From positions 1 through 30,051 of the forward strand of contig AJFK01000150.1 of the NCBI GenBank assembly GCA_000467715.1: a stretch of DNA of 30,051 nt, given 5' to 3'. The position numbers and the translations under genes are program-made. The notes beneath the pieces are model-generated. The model had not been told where the DNA came from, did not search any database, and saw only the letters and a program-made list of their open reading frames with translations. The first letter of the stretch is position 1. Each line of letters begins with the position of its first letter. Source of the stretch: Hysterium pulicare CBS 123377 (lineage: Eukaryota; Ascomycota; Dothideomycetes; Hysteriales; Hysteriaceae). This document shows positions 1-11,700 of the stretch, piece by piece.

Positions 1-53
1 CCCAGATTAGGTATAGCGCGTTCGGAACATAATTAATCCGACCGGCTTGGCAC
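1..53 (+). repeat. left terminal inverted repeat of the MITE-like element
   Basis: Pairs with the reverse complement of 459-511, differing only at positions 31, 38 and 41 of the repeat. It contains the GC-rich core TATAGCGCGTTCGGAACAT. Confidence 0.85.
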
Positions 54-88
54 CCCTATTAAAAACAACTTCCGGCTGTATAAAGGTT

Positions 89-221
89 TCTAGCAATGCG
101 CCACCACTACTAGGGCTCTATAGACGCTGAAACTTTCTAAAATAGTAGATCTACACCTAAATTTAGGTTTATAAAAGTTGTAGCATCTATAGAGCCCTAG
201 TAGTAGTGTTGCATTGCTAGA
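89..221. repeat. internal palindrome 1 of the MITE-like element
   Basis: The left arm (89-128) and right arm (182-221) are near-perfect inverted copies about 40 nt long, sharing the core AGGGCTCTATAGA. Pairing continues more weakly toward an AT-rich centre containing CCTAAATTTAGG. The whole could form a long hairpin. Confidence 0.75.
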
Positions 222-299
222 ATTCTTCTTCTAGTTAGAAGGTATTAGTTAGCTATCTTAGCACTTAGTTAAAATTAAATTTTAGCTATTTTTAGGCTT

Positions 300-431
300 T
301 CTAGTAATATAGCACTACTATTATAGCTCTATAGACGGTGAGACTTTTAGAAAGTTATATTTAGGTATAAATCTACTGCTCTTAAAAGTTTTAGCGTCTA
401 TAGAGCCCTAATAGCAGTGGTGCATTGCTAA
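300..431. repeat. internal palindrome 2, a diverged copy of palindrome 1
   Basis: The arms at about 300-350 and 380-431 are inverted relative to each other and carry the same GCTCTATAGACG core as palindrome 1. The second palindrome is therefore a direct, more diverged duplicate of the first. The left arm is the more mutated of the two. Confidence 0.65.
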
Positions 432-458
432 AAATATTAAATATTAGATTTTGATGGA

Positions 459-511
459 GTGCCAAGCCGGCCGTATTAATAATGTTCCGAACGCGCTATA
501 CCTAATCTGGG
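459..511 (-). repeat. right terminal inverted repeat of the MITE-like element
   Basis: Reverse complement of 1-53 with three mismatches. The bases just beyond it are G-rich (AGGGGGGGTCGATG). A similar G-run plus GTCGA recurs near 546 and 555-575, so the flank may itself be old repeat sequence. Confidence 0.85.
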
Positions 512-2219
512 AGGGGGGGTCGATGCACTGAAGTAGGTAGGGTCGATGGATTGAAAGGGGGGGTCGACCTACCAAGCCTCTTCTTGTTTCCTCCAGAATT
601 TGCTCCTTCTGGATCAATCACAAGCATGACTAATTCATGCTTGACGCTAGAATTTGAAAGTGGAGAGACAGTTGCACCGCACCTGCGAAGGTCCTGACAG
701 CCATCATCTCCAAATGAAGTGCTTGACGTGGGTCGTCCTCCTATGTGTCTGGTCAAACCTCGGGGTGATGTCTCTGATATTAATCTCCACAAAAAGCTGC
801 ATCAACACGTGCTCGCCAGTCCCGGATATCGGCCTTTCCTAGAGCAGAGAGACAGGCTCAAGGAATTTGAGCATGATGATGTAACCCGTCACCACAAACA
901 GATCGCCTCTTGCAGGGTATTCGCAATATAGAGAAGCATGACTGAAAGTATCTGGTACCGCATCACACTTGCCATTTCAAGATGAGGCGCGTAGCCATGG
1001 ATGCCTTGACTCAGGTAGACCGAATTCGAAGTTGAAGTCGTGGATTTCAACGCCACTTTAGAGAAACAATTGCCGCTTCAAGAGGGACGGCTGATAAAGA
1101 GATATGGTTTGTGGTTGATACAGAGATAAAGTACTTATCGGCGATGACTGGATAGCGTCGATATACATCGATGTACCTACGGGGTGGTGGGCACAGGGAT
1201 GCCCATCCTAAACGGTGTTCCAACGCCCTACCACGCTCCAAGCAGTACCCGGCTAAACAGTGGAAGGAAATGGAGAAGTTTATGCGTACCCAGACAAAGG
1301 GAATCCGTAACGACCTCACAGATGTAGGCACACGTGGGAGAGGTTCTGTGCATAAGGTGGATCGTCATACTCTGGCCATTCCCGTTTCAAGTCCATGCTC
1401 AGAACCGAGACATGTTTGCAAAGCCTCGTCTCGACTTGACTTGAGAACACGTATTTGATAGTTTGGACCGAGATAAAGCTACTTGGCAGACCTATAAGCC
1501 TGCATTCGTCGTCATGCGGAGTAGGCGCAGTTGAAGTGAGATGATAGCTCCTATCTTGAAGGAGTTATTCGGTCAAGCCCACGGAACCGGGAGAGATGTG
1601 ATGGGACAAGTGTACAGCCAAGCACAACATTAGACCGCCGGTGGATACCGTCATCTTCTGCAGATTGATTATCGCGGTGGTCTCGAGCAGGCGGTCGACG
1701 CTTGTAGCCGCAAGGAGAGGTATAAAATGGAAGGCGGCAAGAAAAGTGGACGAGGAGGCTTGAATGTTTTGGATTCCTGAGAGTTCCTGGCTAGCAAACG
1801 GCGAAAAGGGCCTTTCTGGACAAAGGCAGTATTGCGATACAGAGGAGATTGATAAGATTCCACGCAAGTCAAACGTCACGAGAAGATTACGTGGTGCATC
1901 GGACAGGCCAAATGAGAGGAGTGACCTCGGAGGATTTGAAACGGGGGGTGCGAAAGTTGCAGGGGAGCGCCCACTGCGCGTCGTTGATGGCGCGCAGCCA
2001 GCCGCTGGCTCCAGATAGCGGCCCTGGGTGGCGCGTTTCAGCGGCACTGGGGAGGCCCAGAGTTTGCACGCCGACTGCCCGCCGTGGGCAAATCACTGGG
2101 GAGAATGCACATTTCGTGGCGCTGCCCTGGCGAGCGAGCAGCGCATTGCGTTCCTGAGAGCCAAGCACCCAAGCAAATCGTCGCCCACCTGAATAATGGC
2201 CACGACCACCTTCAAACCT
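512..2219. other. long non-coding stretch upstream of the ferric reductase
   Basis: No gene could be supported here. Several open frames of 60-160 codons exist, but none shows a recognisable domain, a consistent exon structure or a signal peptide. One plus-strand frame (about 698-928) has a protein-like composition (charged, with a KKLHQH segment). It begins just after an in-frame stop and ends without splice sites, so at most it is a gene remnant. Bases 1890-2170 are GC-rich (for example GGCGCGCAGCCAGCC). An AP-1/Gcn4-type TGACTCA core occurs near 1008. No tRNA was seen. Confidence 0.5.
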
Positions 2220-2934
2220 CGACTCCCTTTAATCCTCAACTCATTCCTTTGTGACTGACTTCTCTCGCCCAAGTCGTTCCTTTCCCCCCAGGCAAAACAA
2301 CAGCGCCTTTCTATTCAATTCACTTCGACCACCACCACCTGCTAGGCCAGCGTTATTGTTGCTCTTATTCTCGGCATTCCCCCCGGCCCATTTTTTTGCC
2401 TATTCTCAACACCATCAGCCAGGACTGGTCGCTGGTAGCGTTTGGCCTCCCTTGCGTTGACTGCTTGATTAACTCGCCAATTTGATTCACCCAGGCGTGG
2501 CAACACCTCACCTGCCTTGATCGCGCACAAGTCCATGGGATCGATGACCGCGCAGTCCATCCACCACCCTGTTTCTCGATATTGACACTATTCAACCCCC
2601 GCCGCTTTTACGTTCCGAACTGCCAAAGAAGTATCGGTCACGAACTCGTTGTACCAACCTACGTCTCTCCCTGTCTCTACAGGCCAGGCCCTCCGTGTCC
2701 CCCACCATCTACACGAGTTGTCGGCTGTCCCCGTTTGAGCGTGCCACTCATTGCAATCTACCTTTCTCAAATCTGTTTATTGCTGGTCAAGAGACAGGCG
2801 CCAATCGCTAACAACTTGTCAATCCTTTTCCTTGGTCAAGCGATCTTCAAGACTTAACCCTTGAAAGCTTAAGTACCATCTGCATCTCTGCTCAGTCTGC
2901 TGGACAGATCATCCTCAGACCTTCGTTGTGAGCC
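2220..2934 (+). promoter_or_regulatory. CT-rich promoter/leader of the ferric reductase gene
   Basis: From about 2220 to the ATG at 2935 the plus strand is strikingly pyrimidine-rich (many CTTTC, TCCC and CACC runs). This is common in promoters and long 5' leaders of filamentous ascomycete genes. The leader could be up to about 700 nt and could hold a 5'UTR intron, but I could not fix its borders. No strong TATA box was seen. Scattered GATA cores further upstream (for example near 1093 and 1850) do not match the full ATCWGATAA iron-regulator site, so iron regulation is not shown by the sequence. Confidence 0.4.
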
Positions 2935-5093
2935 ATGATTACCAACACTCATTTTCGTTGGACGTCCCTGTTGGCCATGGCCGGCTTGGCCTATGCCGAA
3001 GGAGGAGCTCCCACTACTGGAGGAGGAGGTGGAGCTGGCGGTGGAGCTGCAGGACATGGAGGTGCTCCCGAAGGTCCTACTCCAGCTGATGTTGAAAACA
3101 TCGATATCTCCTACTGGCTAGGCTGGATCTGGGTCGCCTTCGTTGGTGCCTTCATCACATATCAAATCCTCTTCCATCTCATCCGATACGTCCGAACGGT
3201 TGCTTCTCTGAGCAATGAAACCCAACGATATTTCGCAATTCCCAATCTGACATTCGCAAGATTCAAGAAATATCTACTGGATGCACCACTCTTCCGAAAA
3301 CGCCATCACCGCGAATTCAAGCTTTCAACTGCTATCAATGTCGGCACCCTTCCCAGTCGTCTGCAAACGCTTATGTTGGCTGGCTACTTCGCCACCAATG
3401 TCGCGTTCTGTGTCATCAGCATCGACTGGAGCAACCCGAAGTTTGCTACGGTCGCGAGCGAGTTTCGCAATCGTACCGGCGTTCTGGCTGTCATGAACAT
3501 GGTCCCTCTATTTCTCCTTGCTGGACGAAATAATCCCTTCATTACCTTCTGCGGCATCTCATTCGACACCATGAACTTGATTCATCGCTGGATTGGTCGA
3601 ATTGTCGTATTAGAAGCTATTGCTCATACGAGTGCCTGGATTGCGTCAAAGGTTCATACAGGTAAGGGATACCGAGCTCCTCGTCTTGTCCTACGTAGAC
3701 TAACTAAAGCTAGCCGGCTGGGCGGCTGTTGCTAAAGAAATCAACGACAGCCAGTTGATCATGACGGGCGTCATTGTAAGTAACCTACGTCAATTCCTAG
3801 GGACGAGAATTAACAATTCTGTAGGGCATGTCCGCATTTGCCTTCATTCTGATCCAGTCTCCATCCCCTGTGCGCCATGCATTTTACGAGTTCTTCCTTC
3901 ACGCTCACATCGTAGCCGCAGCACTTGCTGTCGGTGCAGTCTGGGTTCACCTCAAGACCCTTCCCCAACAAAGGATTCTTATTGGTGTGATCGCCCTATG
4001 GCTCTTCGAAGTAAGTTTGAAGTCTTGTTTTACGCCACTACATTTGCTAACGAAGTAATTAGCGAACTGCACGACTTGTTCTTATTGTTATGCGAAACGT
4101 CGGAAGTGGTGGTACCAAAGCGGAAGTGGAAGTTATGCCAGGCGACGCGGTTCGTGTTACCATCCGCATGGCTCGCCCCTGGAAATTCCGCCCCGGTCAA
4201 CATGCATACGTCTACTTGCCCGCCATTGGCTTGTGGACTAGTCATCCTTTCTCGCTTGCCTGGAGCGAAGAGGAAGAGAGCATAAGCGAAGAAAAGGGCA
4301 TCGCATTGAACCGTCAAGACATTCTCGCAATGCGCAAGACGAGCGTTTCCATGATCTGTCGACGACGAACAGGCTTCACCGAACGACTCTTCAAAAAGGC
4401 TGATCTATCCGCTGCGGGCAAATTTGTTACCCCAGCTATAATCGAGGGACCTTATGGTACGTACCTATTTTGCTTTAATCTAATCTCGCACCCCGGCATT
4501 TTTACCTCCACTTTCTATTGGTCTATCATTTATTACGACCGCCAATCCTATCATTTCTTCTCATATATCTCCTACTGCCTATATCTTACGTTATATAACT
4601 GACTCGATCTATTCTAGGCGGCGAAAACCTCACCTCATATGGCACTGTCATGCTTTGGGCCGCCGGCGTTGGTATCTGCCATCAAGTCGCCCACGTCCGT
4701 GAAATCGTGGCCCAGTACGCTAACGGAACGACCGCCACCCGCCGTCTCACCCTCATTTGGATCATTCAGTCCCCCGAACATCTCGAATGGATCCGCTCTT
4801 GGATGACTCAAATCCTCTCCATGCCCCGCCGCCGTGACATCCTCAAGATCCTTCTCTTCGTCACCCGACCGCGAAGCACCAAAGAGATCCACTCACCCAG
4901 CTCGAGCGTGCAAATGTTCCCGGGCAAGCCCAACGTGCAGGCGCTCATAGATCAGGAGATGCAAGAGGGTCTCGGCGCCGCATGCGTCAGTGTCTGCGGT
5001 ACAGGTAGCTTAGCAGACGATGTCAGGCGAGCAGTACGGATGCGCGAGACGAATTGGAACGTCGACTTCCGCGAGGAGAGTTTCTCGTGGTAG
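2935..5093 (+). CDS. ferric reductase transmembrane component (FRE/NOX-type metalloreductase)
   Basis: Five exons give about 614 aa: 2935-3661, 3714-3775, 3825-4010, 4063-4456 and 4618-5093; all junctions are GT-AG and phase-consistent. The protein carries electrons from cytosolic NADPH through FAD and two hemes to reduce extracellular ferric (or cupric) ions before uptake. A hydrophobic N-terminus is followed by a Gly-rich stretch (about residues 28-43) and roughly seven membrane segments. The bis-heme histidine pairs are H217/H231 and H291/H305, each with 13 residues between. The FAD site is HPFS at 386-389, preceded by PGQH at 369-372. The NADPH site includes GPYGG at 454-458 and the C-terminal CGTGSLADDVR beginning at C583. 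Length is normal for the family. A NADPH oxidase is a less likely alternative, because the LADDVR ending and short loops fit the FRE group. Iron-limitation control is expected from the family but not demonstrated here. No oxidase or permease gene lies adjacent. Confidence 0.93.
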
Positions 5094-8000
5094 ACCCATA
5101 TCTCCCTTTCAAATACCCAGCCCATGTCGCTAAACAAAGGACGTCTCACGACAATCGTTACGTTGATGAAATCTTTGGGATAAGCAATTCTTTCGTTTCT
5201 CCGCACCATCTTGCATGGTCATCTTGTATGGGGTTTTATAATGGCGTAGCTATCCCTTTTTTTTTTCTCACCCATTCAATCTTTTCTGTAATTCACTGTA
5301 TAAAATTCACCACATTCCTTTCCAAACAGACCTCTAGGGCAAGGAAACTAGGCAGGGAGCACACGGAGTCAAAACTCTTCCTCGTTCAACACACATCTCT
5401 AGCAAACATTACAAATTCTAGATATGGTTTTTCCTACGTTTGTACGACACATGACATCTGAAATGGGCGTTTCTGTTATATCTTCTGGAATCATTCGGCT
5501 CAGCTCCGGGATTTTGATGTGTTGTATATAGCTTTTCTTAGTGTGGCTTTGCAATATGCCAGCGAGAATTAACTAGCTCTTTATCTACTAGGATGTCTTT
5601 GCCCCTTTCTCCCGTTATAGTGTGACACGTTGAATCTGATGCCCGGATTGTATGATCGACGTATATAATGCTACTTGCTTAGGCGTGTGGGCGACGTAAG
5701 TATAGTCGGGCGGTTACATGTGGTTCGGACCGACTCCAATACCGCCGCAATCGGCACGACTTGCTTGCGTGCTTGCTATAATGCAGATACGGTTTGACGC
5801 TAAGACACGAATAACCCCTTCACGAGAATACCTCTTCAGAGAGCATGTGGAGATAGAAATTATTTCGGTTGTTTTACTCACATGCACTGTACATACGCTT
5901 GATGTATGTACCTAGGTTATGTAGCATGTCGCTATCGACCCAATTCACCTTCCAATTGGCTACGTAGATATAGGATGCGGTTACGTGTGACGTTGTACAT
6001 ACATGTACAGCGTGACAGATACCCGTGTTGCATGTCTCCGGGGGCAGACACGGTTGCGATTGCATCTGTAGCTTACCAGCGGTAGGATGAAGTGCTTGTG
6101 CAGGAAGTGACCCAGGTAGGTAGGTAGGTAGAGAGGAAAGCATTTCCTTCTCCCAGGCGGAGAAGGAGCAGCTAGAGAATAATGAGGCCATGGAATCCAT
6201 GTTGATGGTGTACAGCGTTCAAGAATATCGCCCGCCTTCCTAGGTAGCTCCACCTCCTAGAATCTAGAATTCACAAAGCGAGACTAACGGAGGATCGATA
6301 AGTACTGGGAAGGCGAGCATTGACGACGGCGCTACTGTAATGTAGTGTATCAGAGGAAAAGGAAGTTCGTCCAGCGGTGTCAAGTCTGTATGTCTCATAG
6401 TAATATGGAGATATTGAAGAGGAACTCAGCGTTCGGTGGTAGTCAGATCATGTCACTATCCCACGAAATCTTGATTCATTGAGCCTGGCGGTCGAGATTG
6501 ACATCTTCAACACCATTCCCCCTCCTTCCTACTACATATATCCCGGTAGGCCAAGACCAAAGGTCTAGAACTCTGTGACCAGACTTGAGCGGGGTATGTA
6601 TGTACTCGAGGCATGGCGCGAGGATTGTGATGCTGAGATGGCGGCAACGGTATTGCAGCTCATCTATCAGCCTGCTAGCTTCTGGCTAGAGAAGACAAGA
6701 TCCTATAGACTTGAGCCTGGACAATAATCTCTCTCCGATAATGGTGGCGTTGCCGAAAGTCAACGGGATGGCCCTTGGAATGCGAGAGGAGAAACGAGCC
6801 GAAGGAGCATGGTATTACGGGAGGGAGTAGCGAGTATCATGCCGGGAATAGGGTACTAGGCAGCCAATCCGCAATTCACCATTTCTCGGCGTTCTCTGGC
6901 TTCTTTGGACTGAGGATCTGGATTACCCTCTCGCAGACGGATTTTCGATAACGTCGAAATATCACATGCTTGATATCGCTCACAGCTCATACTTCTTTCT
7001 TTCTTGCTTTTGTTAACGCGGACGTACATACTACCTCCACTCACCTACTTCCTTAATAGGAAATATACCAGTTTCCATATGCGGTAGGTCAGATTCTGGG
7101 GTAGAGATTCGGCCACATCCGATAAGAGTACCCAGCAGGTAGCGAGGAAAAAAGGCGTTTTGATTGCGACGTGGTCTGAGAGAAGGATTCCTTTCTCCTA
7201 GGAATCGCGGGAAGTGGGTGTGGAGATCGCGTCTGCAGTGTAACTCATCGGGTGTAGACCTACATCCAAGCTTTCGGTCCAGTACATCGCTATCTTGTCT
7301 TAACGCAGTTGTTGTATGCAGACACAAGAATGCAGCTACGGCGTCGTGAAAGGATTGCATCTCTTGCCATGCATGCACGGATGCATTAAAAGCAATCCTG
7401 CTCAAAAGCTTTCCCCAGCTCGCGTAGAGTCAAGATGCATCTCATGCCTCTTCCCCAAGCCATTCGGGTATGCAAGCGCAAGCGAGCGAGCGAGCGAACA
7501 CACGGCTCCTCCTCTTCTAGATCTCGAGGACTGCGTGAATCTTGGAAGCATGACGGTATGCATACGTGCATCTACCCCACGTACACTCTTTAATATACCC
7601 ATCGTATAGTATCCTGGAGCGATATTGCCGAGCGGACTCAGGTGACTTTTGCTGCGCTGTCGCTTTCGATCGCTTTAAATTGAATCGTGTCAGCCCGAAC
7701 TTAATCTATCGAGCTTAGCAGCAACAATAGTAAGCAATATCTCTCGTAAACCAGCGAAGGACCGCCCGTAGAATAAATTACTCTTTCCGCACCAAGAGCC
7801 TGTGAGAGGAGTAGTAGAATCGTGGATGGCCTAATCTTATCAGCTGAGTACATATCTCCAAGGTACACACCCACCCACCCTCACCCCCAATCCATCCTAT
7901 CGGAGACCCAGCGAAGTATTTGTCAAAGGTTTGAAATCGAAATCGAGAAAAGGTTCATAGAGACTACCTTTCGCGGTGTGATGCGTTGGAAATTGGGCAG

Positions 8001-8717
8001 GGACGGCAAGCTGCTTTTATCCAGTTCTGCCGCGGCAAGGTCTGGATCCTCCAGCTCTCCTAAGCATACCGACATGGGGTTATATACATTGCGAAACGCA
8101 TTTTCTGGATAAAGGTATTGCGAATGACGGAGAGGCGCTCGTGCGTCTGCAGGGAGCCGAAGTCTGTAAATGAATCTTTGTGGGGAAATAGCCGTTTGGG
8201 GCTTTCCTGGGGAAGTTTGCGGACTGTGCTGAGTCCGATAGAATAGTATCGTCATGCGTGCCTAAGAAGTCGCGGAAACATGGTGGTGGAAGAGGAGATA
8301 TCGCAATAAATTTTTGTACACGAATGCCTTGACTATCCTGACCATTCTTCCCCATGCAATCCCTATTCTAAAACTGAGAACGAGAAGGAAACCTTGGTAC
8401 TATTACAGGCGTACATACTCTGTCGTGTATGACGGTAGAGCAACTTTTCCATGCTCCAAAGGCATATTGACGGACTCCCAATGCAACGAAAACTGTCAAA
8501 ACGCATCTTAATCGAAAATGTATACATGAATAGAAGAGAAAAGCGACCAACAAAGATTGGAGATGATGCATATATACTAGTAGCAGTGCGTAGAAGAAGC
8601 AGAACTTGACACATGCAAGGAAAGGTGAATTACATCTTGAGTAATCGTACAAATCTTATGCTTACCAAAGGCAGCCAACCGTCTGAAATGAACACACTGA
8701 TGCCGCCGCTAATAATA
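5094..8717. other. 3.6 kb gene-poor interval between convergent genes
   Basis: This is the gap between the stop codons of the ferric reductase (+) and CLU1 (-), so it must contain both 3'UTRs and terminators. No open frame in it resembles a known protein or shows plausible splicing. Low-complexity patches are present: GTAG repeats at about 6114-6131, GCGA repeats at about 7480-7498, and a CCCA-rich patch at about 7865-7890. No tRNA, rRNA or transposon ends were recognised. A non-coding transcript or a small secreted-protein gene cannot be excluded by eye. Confidence 0.5.
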
Positions 8718-11700
8718 CTAGGCAATGCCCCTCTGTGCTCTCCTCTTTGGGTTCGGCGTCCTCTTTTTGGGGCTCGACTTTTTCGGACTGTCACCTCCTT
8801 CGATGTACTTCAACAACTCTTCGATACTCCTCTGATCGATGCGCTGGGTTCCGCTTCTCTCCCTCGTCGCCCCGCTCGCCTCGCCGGAGGTTTGTCCAAC
8901 AGATGGCTGTGGACGCAGGGTGTTTCGTCCAGTGAGCTGCACACGGCGAAGTTTGCCTTTGGCAAGGTCCTGGAGCTGCTTAGCTTGCATAACGGCGCTC
9001 TGTGTTAACTGCTCAAGCCACTGTTCTGCTTCCTTCGTGTTTCGGTCTTCGGGACCCAGGACAGTGTTGAAGATGTTATAGGATTCCCGCATGCGATTCA
9101 CCGCTGCGCGCATATCCTTGTCTAAAGCTAGTGCTTGAGATAGCTGGAAGAGCAAAGTCGCCGTGTTGATCGACTGCTTTCCGGAAACTTCTTCGCAGAT
9201 AGCGAGGGAGGCCTCGAACCACAACCGAGATTCGTGGTATTGCTTCATAGATTGGAGCATCACAGCTGCATTGTTCAAGGTTGTGATTGAGTCCGGGTGG
9301 TTGGGACCATAAATGACCTTCCACAACTCAAGTGCATGGCGGACGTAAGTCAAAGCAACTTTAGTATTTCCGTTGGCATGCTCGAATAAACCTAAGTTGA
9401 GATAGTTGAGCACGGTCTCAGCATGATCAACGCCCAGAGTACGTTCGGAAACGATGACCGCTTTGTGAGCTAGCTCAACGGCAGCATTCTTTTCATCAAG
9501 GTTGTAAAGAAGGTTGGAGAGTTGGTGGTAGACCCGTGCGACTTCGGGGTGGAGTACACCATAGATTTGTTCGTGTAGAGATAATGATTCGAGCAGAAGT
9601 TCTTGACCCAACTCTTTCTGGTCTTGAGCAACGGAGATGCGGCCAGCTTCGAGAGCCTCTTCAGCAAGAATACTCTTCGGCGATGCTTCCTTGACGATAG
9701 GAACAATGTTCAGTATATCGTCAGCATGAAAAGTCTGCACGGGATGGGAAATAACAGGGCTGGCTGCACGAGAAGGAGAATTATTCTTCTTTTTCTTTTT
9801 GCTCGTCGCGTTTGCGTGTCCGTTAACACTCGGCGCGGCGTTCGTCTCGGTGGTACCGTTGGTATTCGATCCTTTCGTGAAAGTGTAGTCCTTCAATTCG
9901 AGCTGCAATCCCAATCTCAACGAGACTTCTCGCAAAAGCTGTACCTGTTTTCCTGATTCGATCCAAGCTTTACCAAGGTCGAATCGGTATCTGAGAGCGA
10001 CCTGCGCCGTGACTTCACTCTTCAGATTTTCGGGAGTCAATTTCTCGAAACTGAGATCAACCTCGGGGTACATGGACTTAAGCGACGAGTCAATCTCTGA
10101 GACTGACTTCGAATTCAATCCTTCTCCAAGGAGACAGTTCAGGAGGTGGGCAACGCATGGCCCAGCGAAGATAGCTGGCAAGTTTCGCAACTTTGAGTTG
10201 GCCAAATGCTTGAAGCCTCGAGAAATCATCTCTTGTATGACCAAACGCCGTAAAGCCTGCAGCCTGGGGTCTTCTTTATCGGCCAGCTCAGCAATCTTGC
10301 CAAGGTATCGAATATTAATACCCCGCTTGTGTAGTAAAGTGCTCAGAGATGCGCCGTCCATCGGGAAGCCAACCTCGCCTTCATGAAGTTCCTGAATCAG
10401 ACGAGGAATGACCTCTGACAGAAGATGATCGCACGCTGCCCGCACCTCCGCCTCATCTTTAGCCCACTCTTCTTTATCCTCATCTGATTGAGGTTTCTGT
10501 CCGGAGAAAACGTCGGGGTTGAGAGCGAAGTGGAAGCCAGAAATATCGACACGATCTTGTTCAGATTCTTTGACATCACTATCAGCTTCCTTGGAGGCTT
10601 CCTTTGTCTCGTCCGATTCAGATTTAGCGATAGCAGTTTCTGATGACTCTTTTGTAGATCCATTCGTTTCTGAAGTTTCCACCTTGGGAGTCTCAGACTT
10701 TTTGTTGGCCATTTCGTCTTTAATATAATCCCGAAGTTTGATCCTCCCATATGACTCGACTAGCTCGGGGCGGAGCACGGCCATGCGATGAGGGTAATTC
10801 TTATTTTTGGGCTTGACATTGGCGTCCTTCTCCGGTTCGCTCCAGTATTGTTCAATCCATGATACATCAATGGGAGTTAATCGGTAAAGATCGAGGGCGT
10901 ACTTTCTGCCATCCGTTCCGAGCAGGCCTTTAGTCTCCACGCTACCTTCCAACTCGTGTCGCACGCCGTCCTTATCCCATACAGGATGCTTCTTGACCCG
11001 CAAAAGTTTTGAGAGCTTCTCAAACAGCGGAGCGAAGGCCTTGTCCTCCGCAACCACATCTTTGCCCTCGACACCGCCATAGTCAATTTGGTGCTCTCCG
11101 GGCTCTCGCTGCTTGAAGATCCCTGGAACTATACTCTGGCCGACGATGCGTTTCCCCATATAGTCCACGACAACCGTACCTGAGGTGAAGAGTCCTTGGA
11201 TGTCAAGGTTGTTCACTGCGCGAACACCCATAACGTCCTTTCCCACAGCTACGCGGGCGGCCTCGTCTCCTCCATCCGTGCCAAATGTACCAACACCGTC
11301 AGCACCAAACGAGTAGAAAATGTTATTGTAGACAAATATCTGCGCGTCCTTGGCCTCTGTGGGATTCAGAGGTGTCACCTCGCCCCGAGCTACCAGCATT
11401 GCACCACGAGTAGCCGCATCGTTATAATCGGCGAAAAGCTTCGATGTCAAACGCTCACGAAACACACGGTCCTGTACTGCCTCCTTTTGCATTTCCCGTG
11501 TCGACTGGAACTCTTCATTCCAATCTCTGAGGGTCTCCGTGTTCTCTACTCCTGATATCAAGTAGCTTTCTTGTGTCCTCGCAAGGTCTGACTGATGTGT
11601 AGTAAGTGCGGAGTTGGGCGCGGGAACCAACCACGGGTTGGCAGGAATTGCGTTTGAAAGCGTAAATATAGTTAGGAGATCTTTCTTCGCGTTGAATTCC

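Larger units (their letters stand above)
1..511. mobile_element. MITE-like non-autonomous inverted-repeat element
   Basis: The segment is bounded by 53-bp terminal inverted repeats (1-53 and 459-511) that match at 50 of 53 positions; both outer ends read CCCAGATTAGG inwards. The interior is AT-rich, has no credible coding frame, and contains two related palindromes in tandem (89-221 and about 300-431). Short length, long inverted ends and lack of coding capacity are what is expected of a miniature inverted-repeat transposable element moved in trans by a DNA transposase. The left flank lies outside the window, so a target-site duplication cannot be tested and the superfamily cannot be named. 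The near identity of the two ends suggests fairly recent activity. The boundary at base 1 coincides with the window edge, so the true element could be slightly longer. Confidence 0.8.

Noticed and set aside
1093-1860. GATA cores as possible siderophore/iron regulator sites for the ferric reductase
   Set aside because: None matches the full ATCWGATAA consensus, and single GATA words occur by chance at this frequency.
1565-2168. Overlapping open frames of 93-160 codons on both strands
   Set aside because: GC-rich promoter-like sequence with no domain, no codon bias and mutually overlapping frames.
7031-7405. Minus-strand frame of 124 codons in the long gap
   Set aside because: Protein composition is low-complexity and unrecognisable, with no signal peptide, splice support or leader.
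7822-8112. Plus-strand frame of 96 codons
   Set aside because: Overlaps another open frame on the opposite strand and has no recognisable content.
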